This document shows positions 38,066-52,055 of a DNA stretch of 64,000 nucleotides, piece by piece. Made by a program: the position numbers and the translations under genes. The stretch's first letter is position 1. Each line of letters begins with the position of its first letter. This stretch comes from Thermoplasmatales archaeon (GTDB lineage Archaea > Thermoplasmatota > Thermoplasmata > Thermoplasmatales > Thermoplasmataceae). The stretch spans positions 310,001 through 374,000 of the forward strand of contig JAJSLM010000001.1 of NCBI GenBank assembly GCA_026127925.1, written 5' to 3'. The notes beneath the pieces are model-generated. The model saw nothing but the letters and a program-made list of their open reading frames with translations. It was not told the origin of the DNA and did no database searches.

Positions 38066-38868
38066 ATCTGCCTCATCCCCTCGGTGTCCTGTGGCTTAAT
38101 GTGCCTGAAAATATAAATATCTATCGCAAATAACACCAGTTCCCATAGAACAAGGCTCATCAAGAGGGTGAACCAGCTTAGGGTTTCAGGATGAGACGAA
38201 ACAAAACTGCTTATCGGTTGTTGATTTGCAAAGGCAGCCTGGATAAGGCTCGGCCCTGAGTTCCATGGAGATAAGTACATCAACAGTTTTGGCGGAGAAG
38301 CATAAATCATAAGATAGCTTAATGAAAAAACTAGAACCATGGGTATGAATGATAGAAATTGTACGATCTTTACGTTACCGTATGAGATCACGAGTAGAAC
38401 AAGCATTACAGATATGAGCATGAAGAAGACCCCAACAAGTACAGCGATTCCAAAGGTCTTCAAAAAGGATAGATATGTGGGGAAGACATTTACTTTTAAA
38501 GAAAGGTAGAACATGGAGGCTGTAAAAACAATCCCTATCACGACCAGAACCAGTGAGACAAAAATCCACGCAAGTAGAAGATCCAGAAGGTACCTTGATC
38601 TCAAAAGTTTCGTATATTTGAATGAGAATATTAGTGCATTTGTTGACCACGCCATTGACATGGCTAATGTTACGGAAACAGAGGAAAATGAGATTAGGGC
38701 TATCAATGCGTACCAAGCCGAAGTAATGGGCATAGCAGTTAAAGGCGTGAGGAAGGATCTATCCATGACAAATGCACCTAATGCCGCCCACATTAAACTG
38801 AAGAACCCTCCCCAGAACCAGAGAAATTTGTTTGTCACCAACGAATGAAAATAATATTTGGCAATCAT
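38062..38868 (-). CDS. ABC-2 type transporter permease
   Basis: 268 residues with six predicted TM helices (about 15-35, 50-70, 95-120, 138-165, 172-192, 233-253), the ABC-2 layout of exporters. No signature residues define the substrate. The ATG overlaps the stop of the ATPase gene by four bases (ATGA) and its own stop overlaps the next membrane protein start. Operon position two of four. Confidence 0.8.
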   Translation of the reverse strand: MIAKYYFHSLVTNKFLWFWGGFFSLMWAALGAFVMDRSFLTPLTAMPITSAWYALIALISFSSVSVTLAMSMAWSTNALIFSFKYTKLLRSRYLLDLLLAWIFVSLVLVVIGIVFTASMFYLSLKVNVFPTYLSFLKTFGIAVLVGVFFMLISVMLVLLVISYGNVKIVQFLSFIPMVLVFSLSYLMIYASPPKLLMYLSPWNSGPSLIQAAFANQQPISSFVSSHPETLSWFTLLMSLVLWELVLFAIDIYIFRHIKPQDTEGMRQI

Positions 38869-39671
38869 TTAACCACGTCCTGTATTGAATTTACTAAATC
38901 TGTTGAGGACGACAGAGGGGTATCTCCCTTATCCAGGGTTACGCAGAAAGTGCCGTAACATGTTCGGATAGTTGAAAGTGCTGATGGCACGTCCCCCCTG
39001 GTAAGGTATAACCTGTTTATGTCACTCGAATTAAACTTGCCATACAAATTACCATCAATTATTAAGTAAAGCCCCCAATCCGGAAGCGATTTTAAGGCGC
39101 CGAAATCGTGTGTGTTTATAAGCACACTGCCTTGAAAGTTTTTCAGGTCATTTACCATCATGAGCCGTCTGCGCACATCAAGACTCTCAAATGGTTCATC
39201 AAGAAGAGCAAGTTTATATCCAATCTCCAAAGCCATTATGTTGCAGAATGCCTTATCCTGTCCTGTGCTAAGTTCATTTGTTCTTTTTGTAAGTACATCC
39301 AATAGTTCGTAACTCTCAAAGTGTTTGAAAACCTTTTCAGAATCGATACCGGATATAGAACAGTACATCTCTACCTTTTTTTTCACAGTAAGATCTAATA
39401 GACGATAGACGGTGTCAAGGTTACACGCGACACCCGTCACGCTATTTGCATTTTTAAGATCAATGCCAAATACTCTTATCTCACCTTTTGTTGTCTTTGC
39501 GAGGCCCATGATACCCTTTATCATCGTGGTCTTCCCAGATCCGTTTGAGCCAACTATTGCAATTTTCTCAGAATCAATACGAAGGTTTATGTTTGAAAGA
39601 ACATTTTTCATACCCTTCGAATACGCCAAACTTATGTCATTTAATTCGAGTTCCATTTGAAGTGTTATCAA
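38865..39671 (-). CDS. ABC transporter ATP-binding protein, divergent
   Basis: 268 residues. Walker A GSNGSGKTT (41-49), signature LSTGQ (134-138), Walker B LALLDEP (Asp158-Glu159), H-loop INTHD. The Q-loop glutamine is missing: the region reads GVACNLDTVYR. The C-terminal ~50 residues extend beyond the NBD and hold two cysteines (RTCYGTFC). The start is TTG 39671, or ATG 39656 five codons in. A TATA-like TCAATATAG lies near 39720-39712. First gene of the regulator-containing operon. Confidence 0.88.
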   Translation of the reverse strand: MITLQMELELNDISLAYSKGMKNVLSNINLRIDSEKIAIVGSNGSGKTTMIKGIMGLAKTTKGEIRVFGIDLKNANSVTGVACNLDTVYRLLDLTVKKKVEMYCSISGIDSEKVFKHFESYELLDVLTKRTNELSTGQDKAFCNIMALEIGYKLALLDEPFESLDVRRRLMMVNDLKNFQGSVLINTHDFGALKSLPDWGLYLIIDGNLYGKFNSSDINRLYLTRGDVPSALSTIRTCYGTFCVTLDKGDTPLSSSTDLVNSIQDVVK

Positions 39672-39882
39672 GTTTCATTATTAGAATGGATTCAGGTGTC
39701 TAAATTTCAGACTATATTGAATAGCGAATCGTGAATAGAAGTCCCCCTATCATCTAGCGATCCCTATATCTAATCGTTAGCAGCAAAAACATTCATCACA
39801 TTCAGTTTCTCTCACTAGCGGGTTCCTTCATCCATCTTAACAAGGTTTATAAGCAAAGCATTTATCACATTGAGCTTAATAT
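39672..39882. promoter_or_regulatory. Divergent spacer: ABC operon / tRNA-Lys promoters
   Basis: The minus-strand TATA-like TCAATATAGT is at 39720-39711. It is flanked by the weak dyad GTCTAAATTTCAGAC (39698-39712). On the plus strand GGTTTATAAGC (39844-39854) precedes tRNA-Lys by about 30 bases. An imperfect 16-bp direct repeat, CATTCATCACATTCAG (39790-39805) and CATTTATCACATTGAG (39859-39874), differs at two positions. Nothing coding was seen. Confidence 0.4.
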
Positions 39883-39956
39883 GGGCCCATAGCTCAGCCA
39901 GGTAGAGCATCTGGCTTTTAACCAGGTGGTCAGGGGTTCGAACCCCCTTGGGCCCG
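39883..39956 (+). tRNA. tRNA-Lys (anticodon TTT)
   Basis: A 74-nt cloverleaf: acceptor GGGCCCA/TGGGCCC, D arm GCTC...GAGC, anticodon stem TCTGG/CCAGG with loop CTTTTAA, and T loop TTCGAAC. The anticodon TTT decodes AAA/AAG. The discriminator is G39956; CCA is not encoded and there is no intron. It lies 18 bases before the rpoH ATG with no promoter between, so it may be the 5' part of the rpoH-B-A transcript. Confidence 0.96.
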
Positions 39957-39974
39957 TGCCGGAGGAAGAAAAAC

Positions 39975-40238
39975 ATGAGTAAATTTAACGTGTTGCAACA
40001 CGAATTAGTTCCAGAACATCACCTAATTTCAAAGGATGAAGAGGATAAGGTTTTAAAGGAGTTAGAGATAACGAGAGACCTTTTGCCAAAGATAAGCAGG
40101 AGTGATCCAGCAATAAAGGCGCTTGAAGAAATTCATGGTCCGCTCGAAAGCGGTAGAATAATTAAAATAATTCGTAAGAGTCCTACGACTGGATACTCCG
40201 TTTATTATAGGGTCATCGCGGATGAGGTCTTTAAATGA
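39975..40238 (+). CDS. rpoH: RNA polymerase subunit H (Rpo5)
   Basis: 87 residues from the ATG at 39975, chosen over the longer frame because GGAGGA stands 9 bases before it and [18 protein letters not shown] is the family start. This small assembly subunit is homologous to the C-terminal domain of eukaryotic Rpb5: [14 protein letters not shown]-like core, then [22 protein letters not shown] at the end. Its stop overlaps the rpoB ATG (ATGA). Confidence 0.95.
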   Translation: MSKFNVLQHELVPEHHLISKDEEDKVLKELEITRDLLPKISRSDPAIKALEEIHGPLESGRIIKIIRKSPTTGYSVYYRVIADEVFK

Positions 40239-43200
40239 AGGAACTTGTTGACTATTTTTTTAAAAATGAAAGTGTTGTCAGCCATCAAATAGATTCTTAC
40301 AATAATTTTGTCGCTTCTCTGGGCAATCCAAACAGCGTAATGCAGCAGATTGTGGATGAGACGAAAGTATCGGATGAAGATTTACTAGGCACAATTGTGC
40401 TCGATCCATCTAAAGTCGGAGGTCGTGATATTAAAGTCTATTTTGGCCGTACACGGGACAATGGTAAATTCGTAGGTGAACAGACAATCTGGGTCGAGCG
40501 TCCGGAAATCAAGGAGGCGTCAGGAGCATCAAATCAAATAGTCCCTAACGAAGCAAGGCTTAGGGATCTCAATTACATGGCACCCATTTTTTTGAAGGTC
40601 AGGGTTGTAGAGGACGGGCAGGAAAAAGATTCGGAATCAATAAAGATTGGAGAAGTCCCCGTAATGGTTCGATCGAAAATATGCACACTTTATGGCAATA
40701 ATCTGGATCAATATATAGAAAAAAATAATGGTCCAACAAACGTTTCCAGGAAGGAAAAGCTACAATATGTTGGGGAAGATCCAGACGATTCTGGCGGTTA
40801 TTTTATCATCGGCGGTTCTGAAAGAGTAATAGTTTCTCTAGAGGATCTTGCACCAAATAAAATCCTCGTAGAATACGAGGAAAAGTATGAGACACGCGTT
40901 GAAGTTGCTAAGGTATTCTCCCAGAAATCTGGTTTCAGGGCAATGACCGCTTTGGAGAGGGGAAACGATGGCGTGATCAACGTTTCTGTTCCCAGCGTTG
41001 CGGGTTCTATTCCTTTAGTTATCCTGATGAAGGCACTCGGTATGTCGAAAGATGTCGATGTCCATAACTCAATAGCATCCCTTCCTCAGATTGAGCCTAT
41101 TATTTATGCAAATATAGAAGAATCAAAAAGCCCGAAGGTCTTCCCTCCGAACGGTGTTAACACAACAGAGGATGCGATAACCTATCTCGAAAAGAGATTT
41201 GCTGCTGGTCAGGCAAAAGAATTCAGAGAGAAGAAAATATCACAGATGCTTGATAGATCTCTGCTCCCGCACCTCGGTGATGGAGTTGAGGATCGACTTA
41301 AGAAGGCAATATACCTCGGTAGGATGGCCCGTTCACTTCTTGAACTTCATGTTGGAGTAAGGAAAGAGGACGATAAGGATCATCTTGCAAATAAGAGGAT
41401 AAAACTGGCCGGGGATCTCCTTGATGAATTATTCAGGAACGCATTCCAATCGATTATGAAAGACCTGAAGTATCAGTTGGAAAGAACGTACAACAGGAAG
41501 AAAGGCATAAGACTTAAACCGGCCGTAAGACAGGATCTTCTTACACAAAAGATGCTTCACGCTATGGCCACTGGAAACTGGATCGGTGGACGTACCGGTG
41601 TATCGCAGCTACTGGACCGTGTTTCCAATGTAAGCACATTGAGCCATCTCAGGAGAGTTATATCTCCATTGACTAGATCACAGCCACATTTCGAGGCTCG
41701 TGACCTTCATCCAACACAGTGGGGACGAATCTGTCCTAACGAGACACCCGAAGGGCAGAATTGTGGCTTGGTTAAGAATGCGGCACTTATAATTAACGTT
41801 ACAGAGGGTATAGATCCCGAGGAGGTTATGGCCTTTTTGAGATCGGCAAAGGTTGGCGAAGTTAAAGGTGAAAATGCCGAGACAGGGCGGGTCTATCTCA
41901 ACGGAGATCTCGTGGGCTATTACGATGATCCAGAGACACTTACCAGAGAAGTCAGAGAGGAACGAAGAAACGGGAACCTTTCCTCTGAAGTGAATGTGCG
42001 TTACGATCCTTCGACACGTGAAGTTATAATAAACTGTGATCGTGGGCGATTAAGAAGACCGCTTTTAGTCACAAGAAACGGTGACACAGTCGTAACAGAT
42101 CATATGCTTAAGGAACTTGAAGAAGGTGAGGTAGGCATAGAGGATCTTCTGAAGAAAGGTGCAATCGAATACCTGGATGCAGAAGAAGAAGAAAACGTGT
42201 TTATTGCAGTTTATGCATATAACATACCTGAGAGATGCCCAAAATGCTCAGAATTTTTATCGAGAAACAGCGTAAGATGGATTAACCCTGGTCAGGGAGC
42301 TGAGAATCCAATTATCCTAGAATGCGGTCACTGCCACGCAAACTTTGAGGTAGAGAGACTCCTTACAGACAAGCATACACACCTTGAGATTGATCCGTTC
42401 CTTATCCTAGGAGTTGTTGCTTCCATAATCCCATACCCCGAACACAACTCTTCACCGAGAATTACTATGGCTGCAGCCATGACAAAGCAGTCTATCGGTC
42501 TATCATCTACAAATTTCAGGATAAGGTCCGATACTAGGGGGCATGTCCTTCATTATCTTCAGGTCCCGCTTGTAAGAACGCGGGTCATGGATTTTATAAA
42601 ATATGAAAAAAGGCCAGGTGGTCAAAATTTTGTTGTTGCAATATTGTCTTACCAGGGTTATAACATCCAGGATGCACTTGTTTTCAATAAAGCGTCCGTT
42701 GAAAGGGGCTTGGGAAGAAGCACATTTTTCAGGACTTATAGCGCCGAAGAACGGCGTTATCCTGGTGGGCAGGAAGATAAATTCGAGATTCCGTCACACG
42801 ATGTTCTAGGTGCACGTTCTGAGGAATACTACAAGAATCTTGATGAGAGCGGAATCATTTTCCCAGAATCCTATGTGGAAGGGTCCGATGTTCTCGTCGG
42901 GAAGACTTCTCCTCCAAGATTTCTTGAGGAAGGTGCCGAAAAACTTGGTCCGCAGAGACGAAGAGAATCCTCTGTTACGATGAGGCCGAATGAGAAGGGA
43001 TACGTTGACAATGTTATACTTACAGTCTCTGAGAGTAACAGCAGGGTGCTTAAGATCAGGGTCAGGAGCGAGAGAATACCGGAACTCGGTGATAAATTCG
43101 CATCCAGGCATGGTCAAAAAGGCGTAATTGGTGCCCTCGTACCGCAGGACGATATGCCTTTCACCGAGGAAGGCGTCATTCCAGATCTGCTTATCAATCC

Positions 43201-43827
43201 TCATGCCATCCCTTCAAGAATGACCGTCGGTCACCTTCTTGAGATGATTGGTGGCAAGATTGCATCTCAGCAGGGAAGGATTATCGATGGAACCATTTTC
43301 GGTGGCGAGCCCGAAAAGAGCTTGAGGGAGGGACTTATCAAAAGTGGGTTCAGATACTCTTCAACCGAGGTGATGTACGATGGAATAACGGGTGAAAAAT
43401 TCAAAGCAGATATATTCACCGGTGTGATCTATTACCAGAAACTGCATCACATGGTCGCAGGGAAATTCCATGCAAGATCCCGTGGTCCGGTCCAGATCCT
43501 GACAAGACAGCCCACAGAAGGAAGATCGAGGCAGGGGGGTCTCAGGTTCGGAGAAATGGAAAGGGATACGCTTATTGCTCATGGTGCTGCAATGGTTATC
43601 AAGGACCGCTTACTCGATCAGAGCGATGGTACAATCATATATGTGTGCGGAAATCCTTCATGCGGGCATATAGCTATTCTTGATCGCAGAAAAGGAACGC
43701 TTAGATGTCCGGTCTGTGGCAACACGGGAAATATCTACCCCGTTGAAACCAGCTACGCATTTAAACTGATGAGGGATGAGCTCAGTTCTATGGGCGTTAT
43801 GATGAGACTTATTTTGGGTGATCTTAA

Positions 43828-43831
<4 letters not shown>
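40235..43831 (+). CDS. rpoB: RNA polymerase subunit B (Rpo2), unsplit
   Basis: 1198 residues, the complete second-largest subunit in one chain. Landmarks are the N-terminal [36 protein letters not shown] in the fork-loop region, [37 protein letters not shown] with the catalytic-site lysines, and the C-terminal zinc-binding CGNPSCGH...RCPVCGN. A second CPKC...CGHC zinc site lies near 666-705. The unsplit form is found in Thermoplasmatales, Thermococcales and Crenarchaeota. It overlaps rpoA1 by four bases. Confidence 0.97.
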
Positions 43832-48023
<4,192 letters not shown>

Positions 48024-48043
48024 ATTGGTTATGGTAAATTCTT

Positions 48044-48472
48044 ATGAAGGAAATAACAATTGACAACAAACTGATGGGGTATATCGCCCTTTTTGAAAAA
48101 CTCGGTAAGATTGACGTCAAGGAATGCCTTGAAAATGACGATATGGTCCTTTTCCTGGTAGGGGAACACAAGATGGGTGAGATGTTCAAACGGAATCCAA
48201 ATGTCATGTCCGAACTGAAAGAGAAGATAAACAAGCACATTCTCGTTGCAGAGGTATCAAAGGACCTTCTAAGCATGGTTAAAAATCTTTATTATAGATT
48301 CAAAGTGAAGGAGATCTATATCTCGTGGAAAATGGAGCAGACCGAGGTTGTTGTCTCCGTCGAGCAGACCGAGGTCGGGAAAGTGATTGGAAAGGAAGGC
48401 AGGAACATAAAACTCTTCAAGGAAGCGCTTTCCAGATATTTCAATGTTAAGAGTCTCAGCATCAAGCAATAA
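48044..48472 (+). CDS. nusA: Archaeal NusA-like KH protein
   Basis: 142 residues. The archaeal short NusA has two KH folds and no N-terminal or S1 domain. The first KH segment contains DDMVLFLVGEHKMGEMFKRN, the second VGKVIGKEGRNIKLFKEAL near the C-terminus. It binds RNA and probably acts in elongation or termination with the polymerase encoded just upstream. The L30e gene that often separates A'' from NusA in archaea is absent here. Confidence 0.9.
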   Translation: MKEITIDNKLMGYIALFEKLGKIDVKECLENDDMVLFLVGEHKMGEMFKRNPNVMSELKEKINKHILVAEVSKDLLSMVKNLYYRFKVKEIYISWKMEQTEVVVSVEQTEVGKVIGKEGRNIKLFKEALSRYFNVKSLSIKQ

Positions 48473-48519
48473 TGAGTGCATAATTTCTGTTAATTTTATA
48501 TTTTAGTTGGTAATTTAGA

Positions 48520-48879
48520 ATGGTAGCAATGAATAACGATCAAGGCAATGAAAATGAAGGCATCGGCATTGGTGAGGGCGAGAATGCAATAAGAGTTATA
48601 CTGCCGAATAAGAGAAAGGGCGAGATGTTTGGCGTAGTTGAAAAACTGGCCGGCGCTTCCCATGTTAACGTCCTTTGTGAGGACGGTTTTACGCGTAACA
48701 CAAGAATTCCAGGAAAAATGAAGAAGAGGATGTGGATCCGTGAAGGTGATCTAGTCATCGTTAAGCCATGGCAGTTCCAGACGGAAAAGGCGGACGTAGT
48801 TTATAGGTACACGCAAACTCAGGCAAATTATCTCAGCCGAAGCAATATATTGCCGGATATTATAAACATTTTCAAATAA
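48520..48879 (+). CDS. Translation initiation factor aIF1A
   Basis: 119 residues. S1/OB-fold initiation factor that binds the A-site region of the 30S subunit. The core RVILPNKRKGEMFGVVEKLAGASHVNVLCEDGFTRNTRIPGKMKKRMWIREGDLVIVKPW-type pattern (about 25-85) is unmistakable. The N-terminal ~20 residues are acidic and glycine-rich. Start is ATG 48520 or 48529. A TATA-like TTTATATTTTAG about 25 bases upstream supports a leaderless mRNA starting the aIF1A-rio1-dim2 unit. Confidence 0.94.
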   Translation: MVAMNNDQGNENEGIGIGEGENAIRVILPNKRKGEMFGVVEKLAGASHVNVLCEDGFTRNTRIPGKMKKRMWIREGDLVIVKPWQFQTEKADVVYRYTQTQANYLSRSNILPDIINIFK

Positions 48880-48881
48880 TT

Positions 48882-49661
48882 ATGAATGATGAAAGCGCGC
48901 TTGAACAGCTTCTGAAATCAAATGAGTATCTTCATCACATCGATATGGACAGGAAGACTGCGGATCTTGTTTTTGATCGCAGGACAATAAAAGCAATATA
49001 TAAATTGATGAGCGACCGTACGATCGAATACCTGGATTTTCCGATATCCTCCGGAAAGGAATCGGTTGTGTTCAAGGTGTATGCCAAGGGAAGGCCATTC
49101 GCGCTTAAAGTCTACAAACTCTCCACGCTGAGATTTGGGTCCGTTTGGAGATACATAGAGGGGGATCGTAGGTTTTCCAAGGAACAGATAAAGAGATCGA
49201 ACATCGTCTTCATATGGGCAAAGAAAGAAATCGTGAATATGCAAGAACTAAGGCGATATAAAATTCCGGCACCCAAACCGATATTGTATTATCGGAACCT
49301 TGCGCTAATGTCATACATCGGTTCGAAAGTTTCTCCTGCGCCGATGCTGAAGGAATATTCTGGGGACTTCAATAAGGTATTTGAGGAAATCGTTGCATCT
49401 ATGGCGGTGATGAATCAGAAGGCGCACATTGTGCATGCAGATCTGAGTGAATACAATATACTGTGTTTTCGCGGAAAATTCTACTTCATAGATCTTGGGC
49501 AGGCGGTCTCGATAGAGCATCCATGGGCAGAATATTTTCTTCAGAGAGACATACGTAACATGGTAAACTTTTTTACGAAAAAGGGAATTAAGACAAGTGT
49601 GGACGAACTATACAAGAGCGTCACGGGCAATGTGAGAACGAAGGAGTTCATAGTACAGTAG
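48882..49661 (+). CDS. rio1: RIO-type protein kinase (Rio1)
   Basis: A 259-residue atypical protein kinase/ATPase needed for late 30S maturation. ATP-binding loop SSGKESVVFKVY, catalytic loop HADLSEYNIL with Asp187, and metal-binding DLGQ with Asp204. The substrate-type end EYFLQRDIRNMVNFFTKKG matches the Rio1 subfamily (archaeal RIO1) rather than Rio2, which carries a winged helix. It begins two bases after the aIF1A stop, linking it to ribosome assembly and initiation. Confidence 0.93.
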   Translation: MNDESALEQLLKSNEYLHHIDMDRKTADLVFDRRTIKAIYKLMSDRTIEYLDFPISSGKESVVFKVYAKGRPFALKVYKLSTLRFGSVWRYIEGDRRFSKEQIKRSNIVFIWAKKEIVNMQELRRYKIPAPKPILYYRNLALMSYIGSKVSPAPMLKEYSGDFNKVFEEIVASMAVMNQKAHIVHADLSEYNILCFRGKFYFIDLGQAVSIEHPWAEYFLQRDIRNMVNFFTKKGIKTSVDELYKSVTGNVRTKEFIVQ

Positions 49662-49680
49662 GTTTGAGGAAGGTGAAATT

Positions 49681-50247
49681 TTGAAAACAAATGAAAGGAC
49701 TTACCTTTCATCAATAAAAATCCCGAGGGACAGGATCGGTGTCCTCGTCGGCCAGAAAGGGAAGATCAAAAGGAAGATAGAATCGATGGGTGAAGTTCAG
49801 CTCGATGTGGATTCGAAAGGCGGCGACGTCGAGGTCTATCAAGTAGGGGATCCCCTTAAATCATCCAGGAGCATAAATGTCGTTCAGGCCATAGCTCGTG
49901 GATTCAGCCCTGCGAATGCCGCTCTGTTATTTTCTGAGAACGAAGAGCTCGTAGTCATACCTCTGAGGGATTTTGCAAAACCAGGCTCAAGACGCATTGA
50001 GGACATTAAGGGCAGGATAATCGGGACAAAAGGAAGCACAAGGCGCATCATCGAGGATCTCACGTCATGCAAGATATCTGTTTACGGCGATACGGTATCA
50101 TTGATCGGGGATTATCTCTCACTTGAAGCTTCCTTGAAAGCCGTAAACATGCTGATTAACGGAAGCAGGCACAGAACGGTTTACACGTTTCTGGAGAAGA
50201 ATGCCAGGCAACTCAGGTTGCAGAGGATCGAGGAAAGTTTTGGATGA
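49681..50247 (+). CDS. KH-domain rRNA-processing protein (Dim2/Pno1-like)
   Basis: 188 residues with two KH domains. The first has GVLVGQKGKIKRKIE (near 20-35), the second GRIIGTKGSTRRIIEDLTSCKISVYG (about 115-140). Homologues bind the 3' end of 16S rRNA and aIF2alpha. The TTG start at 49681 follows AGGTGA by four bases. Directly downstream of rio1, with which the eukaryotic relatives act in 40S maturation. Confidence 0.92.
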   Translation: MKTNERTYLSSIKIPRDRIGVLVGQKGKIKRKIESMGEVQLDVDSKGGDVEVYQVGDPLKSSRSINVVQAIARGFSPANAALLFSENEELVVIPLRDFAKPGSRRIEDIKGRIIGTKGSTRRIIEDLTSCKISVYGDTVSLIGDYLSLEASLKAVNMLINGSRHRTVYTFLEKNARQLRLQRIEESFG

Positions 50248-50293
50248 TTCGCCCACGACAATATTATATCATTTTTTAGTATACCCTCTGGAG

Positions 50294-50368
50294 AGCGGGG
50301 TAGGGTAGTTAGGAAATCCCGACGGGCTCATAACCCGTAGATCAATGGTTCAAATCCATTCCCCGCTA
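50294..50368 (+). tRNA. Initiator tRNA-Met (anticodon CAT)
   Basis: A 75-nt cloverleaf: acceptor AGCGGGG/CCCCGCT, anticodon stem ACGGG/CCCGT with loop CTCATAA, T stem AATGG/CCATT. The A1-U72 pair and the three consecutive G-C pairs at the base of the anticodon stem mark the archaeal initiator. The discriminator is A50368; CCA is not encoded and there is no intron. A TATA-like AATATTATATC lies about 40 bases upstream. Confidence 0.95.
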
Positions 50369-50465
50369 TTTTTCTGTCGCAGGTTTATATTTTTTCATAC
50401 CATTCACATAGGCCTTCGCTCAGGCACATTTCTCGTGTCCTTGCGATGGTATAAAATTCTAATAT

Positions 50466-51506
50466 ATGATGGAGCGTAAGACATTGGCGAGTACAGGAAG
50501 AAGAGTGAGAAGCCCCTACCTAAAGGTTCCGAAGGTAGAAGCATCCAGAACCATCAAAAGGCTGAAGCGTGAAAGGAAATTAAACTCTGAGTTGGAGATC
50601 ATTCAAAGGGCGAAATTTATACTCGTCCCACTCCTAGATGATCAGATTCCTTTTTCTGGGTACGGGAATTTTCATTACAGAAAGAACAAGATAATCAGTA
50701 AATACATTTCCTTCAAGGCATTCAATGAAACATTTATCAGCCCAAAGAAGTTCAGATGGGTCAGGATTGGCAGGTCCCTGATCATAAAGAACTCTTATCT
50801 GCGCTCCAGAAGGAAGAGAAACCTGTCATTGATAGCCAGGGTACTCAATGTGGATACAATCTATGTGGATAACGGTATATCGGATGACCTGATGCGCATC
50901 CCCAAATTATCGCCCATTTTTGGCAAAGGGGGAATCACGGTGCATAAGGAAAATGGTGTAATTTTCACGCTTGACCCTGGTAAGGCAATGTTTTCTCCAG
51001 GAAATGTCAATATTCGTGGAACACCTTTTCCAAAAAATCTTGTGCATGGCATAGCCTTAGACATGTTTGCCGGGATCGGTTATTTTTCGCTTCCTTTGGC
51101 AAAGAAAAACCCGGACCTGAAAGTCTATGTGGCAGAAATTAATCCCGTATCTTTTACTTATCTCGAACGCAACGTCTCAGCCAATGGTCTTTCTCACAGC
51201 GTGATTCCATTCAATGGCGATTGCAGACTGGCTTTCCCTGATGTAATTGCAGATATCATAATTATGGGGCATTTTGAATCCATATATTATTTAAGTGCGG
51301 CACTGCTTCACTCCCACCCAGGAACTGTGTTAAACATGCACATAGTTGCTGATTCAAGGAAACCACAGTCAGCGTTCCACGAAGTCAATGAACGTGCCAA
51401 GGCATTAGGAGCAATTTTGGACCTTATAAGTACTGTAAGGGTAAAGTCCTACGGTCCTGGAATGGATCATTTGTCCACTCTCTGGAGAGTTTCCAGATTC
51501 GTGTGA
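50466..51506 (+). CDS. taw2: tRNA wybutosine-synthesising protein 2 homologue (Taw2/TYW2)
   Basis: 346 residues, Trm5-related class I SAM fold. FSPGNVNIRGT, then DMFAGIGYFSLPLAKKN (motif I) and VYVAEINPVSFTYLERNV (motif II). Where Trm5 has N-x-P-x-x-S this protein has IMGHFES, as in TYW2-type aminocarboxypropyl transferases acting on 4-demethylwyosine in tRNA-Phe. The N-terminal 100 residues are basic. TATA box GGTATAAAATTC at 50448-50459 is close to the first ATG. A leaderless start a few codons later (TTG 50484) is possible. Confidence 0.8.
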   Translation: MMERKTLASTGRRVRSPYLKVPKVEASRTIKRLKRERKLNSELEIIQRAKFILVPLLDDQIPFSGYGNFHYRKNKIISKYISFKAFNETFISPKKFRWVRIGRSLIIKNSYLRSRRKRNLSLIARVLNVDTIYVDNGISDDLMRIPKLSPIFGKGGITVHKENGVIFTLDPGKAMFSPGNVNIRGTPFPKNLVHGIALDMFAGIGYFSLPLAKKNPDLKVYVAEINPVSFTYLERNVSANGLSHSVIPFNGDCRLAFPDVIADIIIMGHFESIYYLSAALLHSHPGTVLNMHIVADSRKPQSAFHEVNERAKALGAILDLISTVRVKSYGPGMDHLSTLWRVSRFV

Positions 51507-51716
51507 TAAACCACATTATAAATTTTCGGATTGCAAATGGTTATGTACTCCAGAGGTGCAGTAATTACCCAATTCGTAAGAGAAAATAGTGAATAACTTC
51601 GAAGGAAAAGACAAACAGGTTCCATAAGTCATCTCCAGTCATTAAAGTGCATAACTTATTAATGCTGGCCGAGCAATAAGAAGTAATAAATAATTTCGTT
51701 GCATATGTAAATTAGT

Positions 51717-52037
51717 TTGGTAAACAATAATTATAAAGCGAGAGGTAGAAGAGGCGCAAGTTTTTACGAAAAACGAAAGGATGGATACAATAGACCTGTG
51801 AGAAAATTGAACATGAGAAAGAGTGAGGAATTCAATTATCTTTTGGGAAAACTTGTTGAACCTCTTTCAGACAGCGTGAAAGGTTCGATCATGGGATCAA
51901 TCTACGCCATTGCATCTAAAAAAGGTGTAAAGGAAGCCAAGGAATTTATCGATAAGAAACATGATGAAGGCGTGATTAGCGCTGAACTTCAAAAGAAACT
52001 CATTGACCTTGTCTCGACGTATGGAAAAGTGCGCTGA
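51717..52037 (+). CDS. Hypothetical basic protein, 106 aa
   Basis: I do not recognise this protein. The N-terminal 35 residues are strongly basic with Arg/Gly/Tyr (ARGRRGASFYEKRKDGYNRP), suggesting nucleic acid contact. The remaining 70 residues look like a helical bundle (SEEFNYLLGKLVEPLSDSVKGS ... AKEFIDKKHDEGVISAELQKKLIDLVSTYG). A TATA-like AATAAATAATTT at 51685-51696 is centred 26 bases before the TTG start, a clean leaderless arrangement supporting that the gene is real. The preceding 210-bp spacer holds no other feature. Confidence 0.65.
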   Translation: MVNNNYKARGRRGASFYEKRKDGYNRPVRKLNMRKSEEFNYLLGKLVEPLSDSVKGSIMGSIYAIASKKGVKEAKEFIDKKHDEGVISAELQKKLIDLVSTYGKVR

Positions 52038-52055
52038 TTCTTAGCAGTTGTTGTT

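Noticed and set aside
39948-39974. ATG within the 3' end of tRNA-Lys as rpoH start
   Set aside because: It would lie inside the tRNA gene; the ATG at 39975 has a proper ribosome binding site and the conserved N-terminus.
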